DNA from: Acanthosoma haemorrhoidale
Taxonomy: Eukaryota; Arthropoda; Insecta; Hemiptera; Acanthosomatidae
NCBI GenBank assembly: GCA_930367205.1
Contig: OV884011.1
Coordinates: 37,523,754 to 37,587,753, forward strand
Reading direction: 5' to 3'
DNA: 64,000 nt
A program made the position numbers and the translations under genes. Positions 11,027 to 23,500 of the stretch are shown here, in pieces. How positions within the stretch are numbered: the first letter of the stretch is position 1; each line of letters starts with the position of its first letter. A model generated the notes under the pieces. That model was not told the DNA's origin. It did not search any database and saw nothing but the letters and a program-made list of their open reading frames with translations.

Positions 11027-11504
11027 TTTTTTTTTTAAACTTTAAAATCTCTATAGTACACTTAAAAAGCGTAAAGCAACTTTTTAAAAAAAAGTATATT
11101 ACCCTAATTTTATAAATGCTTTTTTATGTACCCAACAAAGGGAATTATACAGGTGTAAGTTAGAAAAAGGCTCATTATATATTTATTCCTGGGAACGTTG
11201 ATAATTTGATAAGTTTGAATATTCCGCCAAGTGCCCAGGCTTTATTAACACATTGATTTATCGTATCCAAAATTTAAATTGATATCATATGTTATCAACC
11301 GACTACACAATTTACATTTTTATTAAAGTTATATGATCATTTTTAGACTGGTTTGTTATAATTCAGAGTAAAACAACCCAAGTTGTATACGGGAGATGAT
11401 GAAGGCTGTAACCACTGTCGTAACAGATGGTAGGAATGAAAGATTGTTGTTAAAGATGGCAGGTGATTGGAATTTAACAGGTGTATAGAATAAATAGTTT
11501 AAAA
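11027..11504. promoter_or_regulatory. Shared 5' region of two divergent genes
   Basis: Start codons of the V-ATPase E paralogue (minus) and MKK7 (plus) are 478 bases apart and point away from each other, so both 5' UTRs and both core promoters must lie here unless there are untranslated upstream exons. No TATA box was chosen, as the region is AT-rich and such matches mean little. The arrangement suggests a bidirectional promoter; this is inference. Confidence 0.45.
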
Positions 11505-14500
11505 ATGAGCAGCTCTTTTTTGAGTGAAAAGATTTCCGACCTTCAGGAAAGGCTGAATGAAATGATCAGCGTCGACAGTTCATTGAGCGATCAATCCAAT
11601 CATTTCGGGCCAGGTTCACGCCCGGGGTCTGGTAGGAGACCAAAGATCTGTAAGTTATATTTAGACTAATTCTTTAACATTTTTTTATGTACTTCACATC
11701 CAAAAAAGAAAAAAATAGATTGACAATCTTTTTTGGAGTTATGAGGACCAATGGGTCCTGACATTGATAGCTCAGTTATAAATACTATTGAAGTATCTAC
11801 TCTTGTTAAAGCTCTTGATATTTAAAATGTTGTTTATGTTTAACAGTGGGGAATGTTGGCACACCGACTAGGACAAGGAAACAATTTGACATACCGATAT
11901 CGAATTTTGTACCCCATTCAACCGTTGACTCAGTCGAAATTGACAACAAAATGAAAGAGATAATGGAAATGAGTGGCATCATATGCATTAATGGGCAGGT
12001 TCGTTAATGCTTGTTTTGTTAAATTTTCTGGAGTGCAATCATTTTACTTGCACTTCTTTATCCTGAAAGCAATCTTGTCACTTTATGCCATTTCTGTTAT
12101 TATTGATAAATTATTAAGACCTATTTTTGTTTCCTAATGTTAATCTAGAAGTACAAAACAAGCAGTGAAGATCTTGAACCGCTTGGAGAATTAGGGAGTG
12201 GGACGTGCGGGCATGTTGTTAAAATGCTGCATAAACCAACCCAGATCATAATGGCAGTTAAGGTACAGCAATTAATATTGTTAGTTTTGAGTTGTTAAGT
12301 TATGTAATACATTATATAAATTATTAACAAATTTTGACGAACAGCAAATGAGATGGTCAGGGGACCTTGAGGAGAACAAACGGATTACAATGGATCTAGA
12401 CGTAGTTTTGAAGTCTCATGACTGTAACTATATAGTGAACTGCTACGGAGTTTTTATCAACGATGCTGACGTATGGATTTGCATGGAGCTCATGGAAACC
12501 TGCTTTGACAAACTGCTTAAGCGTCTCTCTTCACCAATTCCAGAGGACATCCTTGGCAAAGTTGCCCTTGCGGTAAGCTGTATTATATTTCATTTCATCT
12601 TATAATTTAAATCTGAAAGTCATATTTAGCATGATAACTGCAACTATGTAGCAATTAACCCAGCACTTCCTCTGCAGTTATAACCAATCTTTGTTTGCAT
12701 GGCTTTACAAGGTTATAGGTGGTGTTTATTCTCTTGGTGAACAACGATTTGCATATTATATAAATTCAAGTGAAATATGATGCATATCGCAGTTAAGGAT
12801 TTGTTATGGATGCTAATATTATTGACTATAGTGGTGTCCTCTAAATTCCTAAAATATAATACATATTATTAATATCAAGGCCTTTAATTTAATACTGTGA
12901 TACTCAATCTGATGAAAATTTTATTTGTTATCAAGTAATTAATTAATAGCCCTTGTTTTATGGTTTAAAATCAGATGAAAGTTTTGTATAGTCAATTTTT
13001 ATTTATAAGTTTTGTATTCCTCATTTCTGTAAAGCAGCATTTGTATCATATAAGTTGTTGCCTTATTTTTAAATAGTTTACATTAAATCATAATTTTATA
13101 GTAATGAACTGAACACGACAGCAAGTATGTCATTCTCAACTCTTGTTTTTCAGTTTATTATTCATATTTTATAATAACATACTAAATAAACACTATTATT
13201 TATAGTGATGTAAACAATTTTGTATCCCTGTATAAAACCTTTGATCTAATTGATGGGAAAGTAGTAAGGAAACCAGATCCTCAGATTGACTAGGTCGTTA
13301 TTTTGAATATGTTTCTTTTAAACAGAACTATAGTGTGTCGTTTCTTTTTATTTATAATTGGTGTAGTCATCCAGTCGTTGGTCTCATTGGTATACTTCTC
13401 TTTCTTCTTATTTGTGGTATAAAATTGACAATTTTTATTATTTCTTTCATTATATTATATTGCATTGCCAGCAAGAGCTGTATATATTTATTTTGAAACT
13501 AAATTTATGTTAGTGGACTAATTAAATTAACTATCACTTTTCTTTGTTGAGAGCGAGAGGGTGTTTTGACCTGTATGTGTATTTTTCAGACTGTTAAAGC
13601 TCTGCATTACTTGAAAGAACAGCATGATGTAATACATAGGGACATCAAACCTTCGAACATCTTGCTGGATGCTCATGGAAATGTCAAATTGTGTGACTTT
13701 GGCGTTTCTGGTAGGCTAGTCAATTCCAAAGCAAAATCTGGCAATCCAGGCTGTGCGGCATACATGTCTGTAAGTCATTATTTCTATGATTTTAAGGTCT
13801 TTGGTGATTTTGAATATTAGTATTCATTAGCGAGGTATATCCACTGTTAGAAAAAAAAAAATTTGTCATGGATAAAAACCCTTTCATATATGATCTTAAA
13901 CTAACTAAATGAAATGAGGATATGGTCATACTCTACCCAGTGCATTATTATTGAATTCTAGCCTCTATTTAATACTCTGTTAAGGCTCTTTCACCTTTGT
14001 TTAGTGCGTAAAACGTGATTGAATTAGCAATGTACATTCGATATTATTGGAGATAAACAAAAATGACCTGTGGCTTTAATAATGTAATATAAAAAATCAA
14101 CTATCTCAACAGTTATACGATTTGCTGATTATTTTGAATGGGCAGTATCTTGGCTACTGGCATTAAAATGGTGACATTTTTCTGCTTGTACACACTATAG
14201 AACCGCCGATAAGAATGAATAATAAATAAGGTAAATATTTGTTTCGGTTCACTCAATAATTCATATAATAATATTACCAAAAATATTTGAATCATACTTA
14301 GGTACTCCAATAATCAAGCAGTTATGAGTACTGCAATTATAAATAATTTCCACTTTCGAGTGTGAAAATGTGCTAACACAAAATTTTCAAAAAATATACT
14401 GTGAATTATTACAATAATTAAGTACATAAATAATTATCAGAATGTAAATTTAGTGAAGAATGTACCATGTTACTGTAAATGTATTTGGTAAATGTTATTT

Positions 14501-17500
14501 AAATTATATATAAATTTCTATAGTGAACTATATTAATATGAAATATTTGAAATTGACAAAATTATGCACTAGAACTCTATTGAGCCCTTAGACCAAAATA
14601 TTGAGTGAAGAATTATAAAATTAAGTATTATTCTTTATGAATTTATTATAAATGTCCTTTTATTATATATGAAAAAGAAAGTGAAAATATAAGCAAAGAT
14701 AAGTTATTGTTATAATATACATCATGTTATTTCTGATTTCAGCCTGAGAGAATTAGCCCACCGAACCCAGGGAGCCCAGACTACGACATAAGGGCAGATG
14801 TCTGGTCGTTGGGAATCACACTTGTTGAGCTGGCCACTGGTCAGTTCCCGTACACTGACTGTAACTCTGACTTCGCTGTGCTGTCTAGGGTACTTCAGGA
14901 CGATCCTCCGTCTCTACCTAGTGGTGGAAACTTCACACCTGAATTCCACTATTTCATCAACAGTTGGTAAAGCTAAAAAATAAATCCTCTTTCAATTTAA
15001 CCATGCTAAGGATAGAAAGTTACATAACCTGATAATTTATTCATGGCACCAGGGGTAATAATGTCTATCTAACACAAATAGAAAATTTGATGGTCTAATT
15101 TTTTTTTTCTCTCAGTCAGAAACCCTAATGTGTCCCAGTGAATACACCCATGTGTCTGCCCTTCAAATTTAATAAGTAATAGTAATAGCTATTAATGTAA
15201 CAAGGATGGTGAAGGCAATAGCACAAACATTCGGATTTGACAAAAAAATTGAAAGACAATATTTGGTTTGGAATGGTCTACTAACAAGTATAAATGGGAA
15301 TATTTATCTGAGAAAGGGATTAGTTGTGTTGAAACAGAGAAACTGTCGTTAAAATTCTTAGAAACTAACAAAAAAAAGTTAAAAGTCAAGTTAGCAATTA
15401 ATACTTACAACTAATAAAAATTAGTTAAAGATTACAAACATTACACTTTAACTTTAACCAAGGAAATGCAGTAACATTTACATTTGTACTGAATGTGAAT
15501 TTACACCATCTGGCATGATGACATGTTTTATAAGTAAGTTATCTACTAATGAACCTCAAAATTACTTTCCCAACATCATAAAATTATATTTGAAAGACAA
15601 TTTCATGTCTGCGTAAATACTACATTTACCATATCAAGAATAATTCCTTAAAGCTATTCTGAGCCCTCTATTTTCAAATTTATTCTGTTGCTACCTTCCC
15701 TTACCTGCATCGACCCTTGCATGTTTGCCGATGACACCCTAGTTCTGTGCCATAGAGAAACCATTAAACTTTTATCACAGACCTTCAGGAGTCAGTCACC
15801 CAAGCATCCTGCTAGTTTGCTAGAATTATTCTAGTAAAGAAGGTCCAACTTAATCCTTCAAAGAGTGAAAAAAAACTTTTCAACACTACACTATACCAAT
15901 CAATTGAAACACCACTAGTGTTCATTTCCTTGACGTATATTTAGACACTAGAATAACCTGGAAACTAAACACAACTTCAACAAGTTGTAGTTAATATTAG
16001 TTGAATTAATATGTATATTGTTGTAAATTTGTGATGTTGGTTTTGATTTAAATTCTAAATTAGAGGGGATAAAAGGGCTGTAAACGACCCGTGGATCATG
16101 TCTATGAAGGGATGAACACTATTTGCTGCCATTGTATAATATTAATATTTGTCATAAATAATATCAATGATTAATGTCAAATATTTTATTATTGTATTTG
16201 TTAACTTTAAAAGGACGAGTGTAAAAAAGACAAGAGAGTGGGAGATGAGTCTTGTTCTTTTTGTTCATCCCAAGAGACAAGCAGATGGAAGAAGAGAAGA
16301 AGGATTGAGATGATAGCAGTAGACGCTTAATGATTGCGTGGCACAACAGCAACAAACGAAGAAAACAGAAGAATTCGCCAAAGGACATAAAAATAGTAAA
16401 TCTGGCCAGTCACGAGTAATATTAAAGTAAATTAAAAGTTTAGTTAATAAACCATTGTAATTTGTCACAGACGTGCTTGTATATAAGAATTGATGAAAAG
16501 TAATGTAATTAAACAATTTCCCTTTTGCCAGAATTATTTTTTATATTAAATGAATCAATTAGTTATTAGTTGTAGTTAGTATAATAGTTGCCTACAACTG
16601 ATCAACATCATCAAGGGGCATGCATCACTAAGGCCCCATTCCCAAGACAGGAGGACTGTCATACGTTGAGATGCTGGAGCATTGGACTTCTGGACTTGTG
16701 GTCTGGACAGGGTTCCACTCACATGGCCAACCATTATTTTGGGAAACCCTTCTCTACAACACGCCTTGCCAGACATCCCATCAGTTGCTTTCATTTTGTT
16801 GTTTCAAATACATCAAGTTTATGAATCAGACAGTAATGAGGAAGTAGCGTGTGCTGTAGGGGGTTGTATACTGTGTAACTGGCTGTCACTAAAAAATGGG
16901 ATACTTTTTAAATTAATCACGTGTGTGAAATCTATCCTAATGTTGTTACGGTACCAATGAATAACATTGGAAAAACAAATTAAAGAAATGAAAAGTTGAA
17001 TGATATGTATAATGTAATACTTGCTAATTAAAAAATATATAAAAAGGGGGTTGCTATTTTATAAAGTTTTGTTATTTTAATGTAAATTAACCTTTTAAAC
17101 TAATTTCTTATTTCCTAGGAGAGTCCTTGAAAACTAAACATTTAATATAATATAAATAAAAACAAAAAATAAGGCATTTACAGTTCTCGTTCTTCACAAT
17201 TTTTTGTCTCGATTTGTTTTGTTCCAGCTCAAGCAGTGTGTTTTGTTGATAATGCTGCCTCAATGGCCTCCAGTAGATTCTGCCAATCTGAATAATAATA
17301 ATTTTATGTATATGTGTGAGTAAATACAAGGCTATTAAGAAATATGAAGAACTGGCATAAGAGGACATATGATGTATTAGGTGATATGACTATCTCAAAA
17401 TCAACACCTCACTTCTCAACCAATTCTAAACAACTGACAACATCTCAACAAGGACAAAGAACAAAAACACCTGTGGCATGGGTGGTCTGTAGATGGCTAG

Positions 17501-20500
17501 ACGAACTACAGCAAGTAAGAAAAATTGGTTAATACCATTGATGTAGATAGGTGGTAGCTAAGAAACAGAAGAATGGAATACCATGAGATCGGGAGGGGGA
17601 AGACATCTAGATGAGGACCGGCTTTGACCAGTCAGGACATTCGTTCACGAATCTTCAATGAGGATTATAGTGAACAAGATAGAGAGGTCGATCGTGAGAT
17701 ACAAACACAGGCAAGCCATGGCTGAGGTATCTAGATTGCTGAGGAGTGTTGAGCAGCATAGGTTGAAGTGTGAGGCATAGATCAATGACACTGATGAAAG
17801 AATTTTTTGCTCGGCGAATTAATACAATGTTACTTACTTACTTAATTCAAGACGACAACTATGAGTACCAGAACTATTTACATTTGCCATCGTTAGAGAA
17901 AGTTAGTGTTCATGACTCATGTTTTCAAAGTGTAGTTTTAATTCATTAGATGTTTAATGTTAAACATAGTTAAGGCAACCTTTAGCAGTATTAAAATACT
18001 AACCTGGACTTTGGTGGACTAAAATTACAAAAATCGTTAAAATTAGGTTTAATGCAGTTTTTTTTTATGTTCATATCAATCAATGGGAGGGACATGTTAG
18101 AGAAACTGCTTATGAATATGAATGTTATCAAGAGACTATTTAAAGTGAAGTTTTATTTATCTACTGCCGAACCTCATATCTCATGAGTGATGTTTATTGA
18201 TATTTTAGCATGTCTTTCTTTAACCCTTCAGCTGAGTCTGGTTTAGTTTAGATTATATATATTATTACGATATTTATTCATCATATATTTTAATTATATA
18301 TTTTTTATATAATTTATATTTTATTTTTAATATTTATATTTAACTTTTACTTTATCTTAAGGTTCTGTTAATAAAAATAGGATAGTTCTGGCAAAAGGAA
18401 TAATTGTTTATTTTCACAAATGTTCATGAATTTAATGTACAAATAAATACATACGTAATAAAATTAACATTATTAAAAACTACAGTTAAATTATACCTTA
18501 TATTATTAAACGTGCGTTACTGGCCAGTGTTTCTTTGTGTTGCTTTCTTCGATGGTTTTCTTCTTTGTTATATTCAAATTAGCGTCCTGGTTCTCGATCC
18601 GTGCCGGGTGAAAGGCTGTGGCCGGTCTTCCTTGTGCACCACGAGGCAGTAACCTCGTGCCTGGGCTAGTGTCCCTCCTGGTGCTTCCTCGGTCTCCGAT
18701 GAAAGAGTGCCTCAGATTCTCGGTATCCTATATCTCCTTGTCCTTTCTGCTGCCTTCTTGATCCTTTTTTAACTGGCCTTGGCCATCCAGTTATTTAGGA
18801 TATTTATACTTTGCTTGTTTTACGTGCTTGTTTTGAAGTTTATAAAATAAAATATTTACATTAAATTATTGATATTATACATATTAATGGTAGATTCAAC
18901 GCAACGAATAGTGTTTAACATTCGTGAATCGTGGTACACGAGTCGTATATTGTTGATCAATGCTCGCTAATTTCGAGTTTATTTCAAAAACACCATCAAA
19001 AAATCACAACAACATATTGTTGTGATATTTAGACGTGAGTTTGTGATATTACCTTTGATATAAACTCGAAATTAGTGGGCGTTAATGAACGGTAGACGAC
19101 CCGTGGATCACAGTCTGTGAATGGATGAACATTATTGGTTGCATTATGTCTAATATTAATAGTTATCAAATAAATAATATCAAGAATTAAGTATAAATAT
19201 TTTAATATTAGATTTGTTAACTTTAAAACAAGAAAAGTTAATAATATCCGAGACCACTGGCATTGGAGAATAAGAAGTTAAGAACTCAAGAAGGCAACGG
19301 AAAGGGAGAAGGAAGACGAGCCAGCAGAAAGCAAGGCTCTTGTTCTTTTTGACCTGCCCACGAGACAAGGTGAGTCTTGTTCGTTATGATCGTCATGGGA
19401 GACACGAGGCAAGCACCAAGTACCACGCTGGAACCAAGAAGAAAGGAACCAGAAGAATTCACCGAAGGACGCAACTTAGTAAAACTGGCCAGTCACAATT
19501 ATAGTAAGGTACATTTTAAGTTTAGCTTGTAACATTGTAAATTTGTAACAATCGTGAAACTCATGAATCAATTTGTAATTAAACAATTTTCTTTTTGCCA
19601 GAAGTCTTTTTTATATTAACAGAACCTCTAATCAACCTCAGATTAAATTTAAAAAGAAAACAATAAAGATAAAAAACGTAATAATTTATATATATATTAC
19701 CTCTCTGGAGTAATTGATACCATAATTAGCATATAAAATTAACGGAAACATAACTATTTGATGCTTAACCTACATAATTACAATATAACAATATATCAGC
19801 CTGCAGTATTTTCTCAGTAAGTTACAAATGCCAGCTTCTAGACTCAGTTGGTTTCCTTGAAGATGTTGACCTCACTGATAAGCTGCTACATATACAATGC
19901 CTCAATTTGAAATAAAATCAATAAATTAATTAAATTGTAACTCACCCTTGTGTTAAAATTATGTCCTGTCATAAAGAGGTTAGGCATACCAAGACAGTTG
20001 GAATAATTAAAATTAAATGTTTATTTTTACAGCCTCTACAAAGACTACCATCAGAGACCAAAGTATAAGAAACTGCTTCAGTATGTGTTCCTGGCCCGTT
20101 ATGAAACAAAATATGTTGATGTCGCATCGTGGTATGCAGAAGCGACAGCTCAGTCAGCAAGGTAGCAAACTGACATGAACGAACTCTCACTGTATGCTAT
20201 GCAGAGAATGGGTTGAGGTTTTGTGCATTGTAGATACATTAAATTTAGAGTACTGGATTGCAAACCCTCCTTAATCTCCCTTTGTTCTCCCATATTTTTT
20301 TTTGTTTTATTTTTGCATGTTTACCCAAATAATCTGTATGTTTTATTGACGATTGACCATTGTACTTTAAATTTTATATACCCATTTTTATTTCTGTAGG
20401 TACAGACTATTCTTTTAGATTTGTATTTCTTTCTTCTGTAAATTTTCTGTAATATTAATTTTAAAAATAATAGTACTAGAAAAATCAATGTCAGTCTATT

Positions 20501-23500
20501 GAAACGCTTATAGACTACACAATTGTATAATGTTGTATCATAGTTTTTTAGATGTACCTTTAATGTACTTTTATTATTCTTGAATCCGTCCAAGTTAATG
20601 TTATGTAAATATTATTACATATTCCTAAGAACATAGCTTTTATTATATGATTTAGCAGAGTATAGTTTTAATGTTAAATTTATTTTATTTTTCTAAACAA
20701 TTTGTATTTGTATCAAGTTATTTAATGCATGTTCACTATTACGAAAGTGAAGGACTAGTTACCCCTTTAACTTAACTAAAATAAACAATTTTGGTGGTTG
20801 GCATTGTCAGATTTTATTACAGTGTGTTTCTTTTTGTGAACTTTGGACTGATATTTTCCTGTTTTCATCATGTTATGAGAGTTAGTTTTTTATTTAGAAA
20901 TTTTTTTGAGTTTATTTCGAGCTCTTTTTTTTCTCCTAATAGATTATACTAAAAAAAGGCTGTTAACATACCAATGTTTTGAATTTATTAACATTTTATT
21001 TTGTTTCTTATTAATACTTTATATATTTATTGTAATTAATTAACTTTGTATAATTTATTGTTTAATCTTTTAATAAAAATTTAATTGAATCTAACAATAT
21101 TTTTTATTTATTTTTATTCGATTGGGTGGAGGTTCTCAATTCAATACATAAGGTGTTTTTAACTAGAATTGATAACATGCAAAGCAGGTATGTTATTTCA
21201 AATTTTAGCAATTGTTAATAAAAAAAACAACTTCTTTCTTTTAAACTCAATAACTGCTACGGTTCACGTGAAGTCTCTGTTATATGCTGTGTCATTTAGA
21301 TTGACTCCTAACCCAGGAAGGAAGCGGAGTATTCTCTTCTGGTCGGGAGACAAAAAGAAGCACGATCCAAGCCCTCAGACTGCTATTGTAGACTCTTCAT
21401 CTTCGGAACAACACAGAACTAAGACAGAATCAGACCGAATCAAGGGTGTTTGGTAAGCTTTTTATAATTTCAAATTAAATATTTATTTTATCAATAAATT
21501 AAAATGTCAACGAACAATATTTCTATGCCAAATTAAATGGAGAATCAATAATTATCCTCCTTTATAAACAGATGCATACAAATATTTAATTAATAAAAAT
21601 TCAAGTCAATTATGATCCATCACACGATTAAGGGTTTCATCACAGTTTGATTTGATTGGTAATATTTGTGAATTATTGTGATGATAGTCCATGAAAGCAG
21701 TCCAGCCGAAAGTCCCACACAGGATATATATGTATTATTAGTAAGGACAGAAAATATTTATTTTTAGTAATTTGTTATTGGTTGATAATTAGCACTTCAT
21801 TATTTTTTATAAAGCTGCTTTAATTTGCCTCACCTCTAAGGCATTAAGTAAAATTTTAATGCAAAATATCATCCCACTGTATGAAACTGCCATTGCCAAA
21901 TAAACTGTGAATTTACTTTTGATGACAGCATTGTTATAGCCCTGACAAATTTCACATATTATTGATCACAACATTGGGACCCTTAATTTGAAACCATACT
22001 CAAAATTATATCCTTTTTTTTTAATACCAATTAATTAATTAGACAGACAGACAGGTGAAAAGGGTTTCTAAATTAAATTTGTTTTGAGATGTTCTTTGCA
22101 TCTAATTGATAATTTTCTATTTGTTCTACTAACATAAAATTTATTGCACTCCCCATACTATTTTATATACACCTGATCTATCTTTTATCTGAATCGGGAC
22201 TCTAGTGTGGGAAATTAACTCGCTAATGTTAAGTTACTTTACTTTTAATGGCTTCACCAATGCCAATAATTTCAAACAATATCCTAAACAGTTTTTTAAC
22301 ATTCGAGCTATTTTATTTTTATATTTTTTCCTTTAGTCTTCTATACTAAATTTTTTTGTTTGATTTTATTATGTTTTTCAATAGGAGCTCCATCTTGAAA
22401 TCTCCTTTTTTCAACCGGAGAAAAAAATCAGTTGACAATTCTGTTCCACCCTGCCTACCCCAGCAGTCGTCAAATAATAACAACCTAGGAACCCATTACA
22501 CCAACCATCAACAGAACCAATCTCTGTCTGGCAATACCAGCCCAATCGTACTGCAGAGATTTCTTCACCAGCAGATCCAGCACATTAACGGTCTAAGGAG
22601 GGTGCACAGGTAATAATCTCAATTATCTTAACTGCGGGATCAAGTAAAACATTTATGCAAATGTTCATCCCTCTCTTTCATGAAACTGGAATTACTAATA
22701 TGATGATGACAGTTTTATTATACATTGTTAATTTGGACGTTGATGTTATAGGAAAAAATATGTTTTAATACCAACTAATAATGACATTTTATCATGTTTC
22801 ATGTAGTTGGAAATTTTTTTTATGACTTTCTTTTATCAAATAGAACCTCCATGTAAAATTTTCTCTTTAGCTTGAACAAAAAACTCACAATGATGCGGTC
22901 AGATAAACAGACTGGTCAAAACCGGGGTTTCCGCTTTTAGAAAAATCAAAGAAAACCTATAAACGGGTTCTGTTTAAACTCACATGAGCCATGTGCCCTT
23001 CATTATTTCTAAAGCGCCAATCTTTACTCATCATAAACATAGCTCAAAATATTTAATGAAAGTTCACTTTTTTAGCGGGATAATGCTCGTGTTTTACTTA
23101 CCTAAATGAGATATTATTAATTTAGGTCAACTTCAATCTCACCGACCCCCAGGTTCCCAACGACGCCTGACAGCAACTTTGAAAAAGAATTGCTGAGCGA
23201 GATGAAGCGGTTGCGATTGGAGGATCAACAACAGCAGCAGTCGAGGATCTCGAACCCCTCCCCTTCTCCAGAACCACCGCCTCGGATAAACAAGATGGTG
23301 TCCCCACTTCTCCTGAGGAGGATAGCTTACAATAACGTACCAGAAGCGGAGCTGCCTAGCTTTGTAAACTTCAACGCGTCTTCCTGCCATCACAGGTCAG
23401 CTAAACAAATCATTATTGTTCCTCTAAAAAGATTAATTTTTAACTTGTCATATACTGTTTTTGTTTGGGAGTGCTTGGCATAAGTTAAGGGGGTTGTTTT

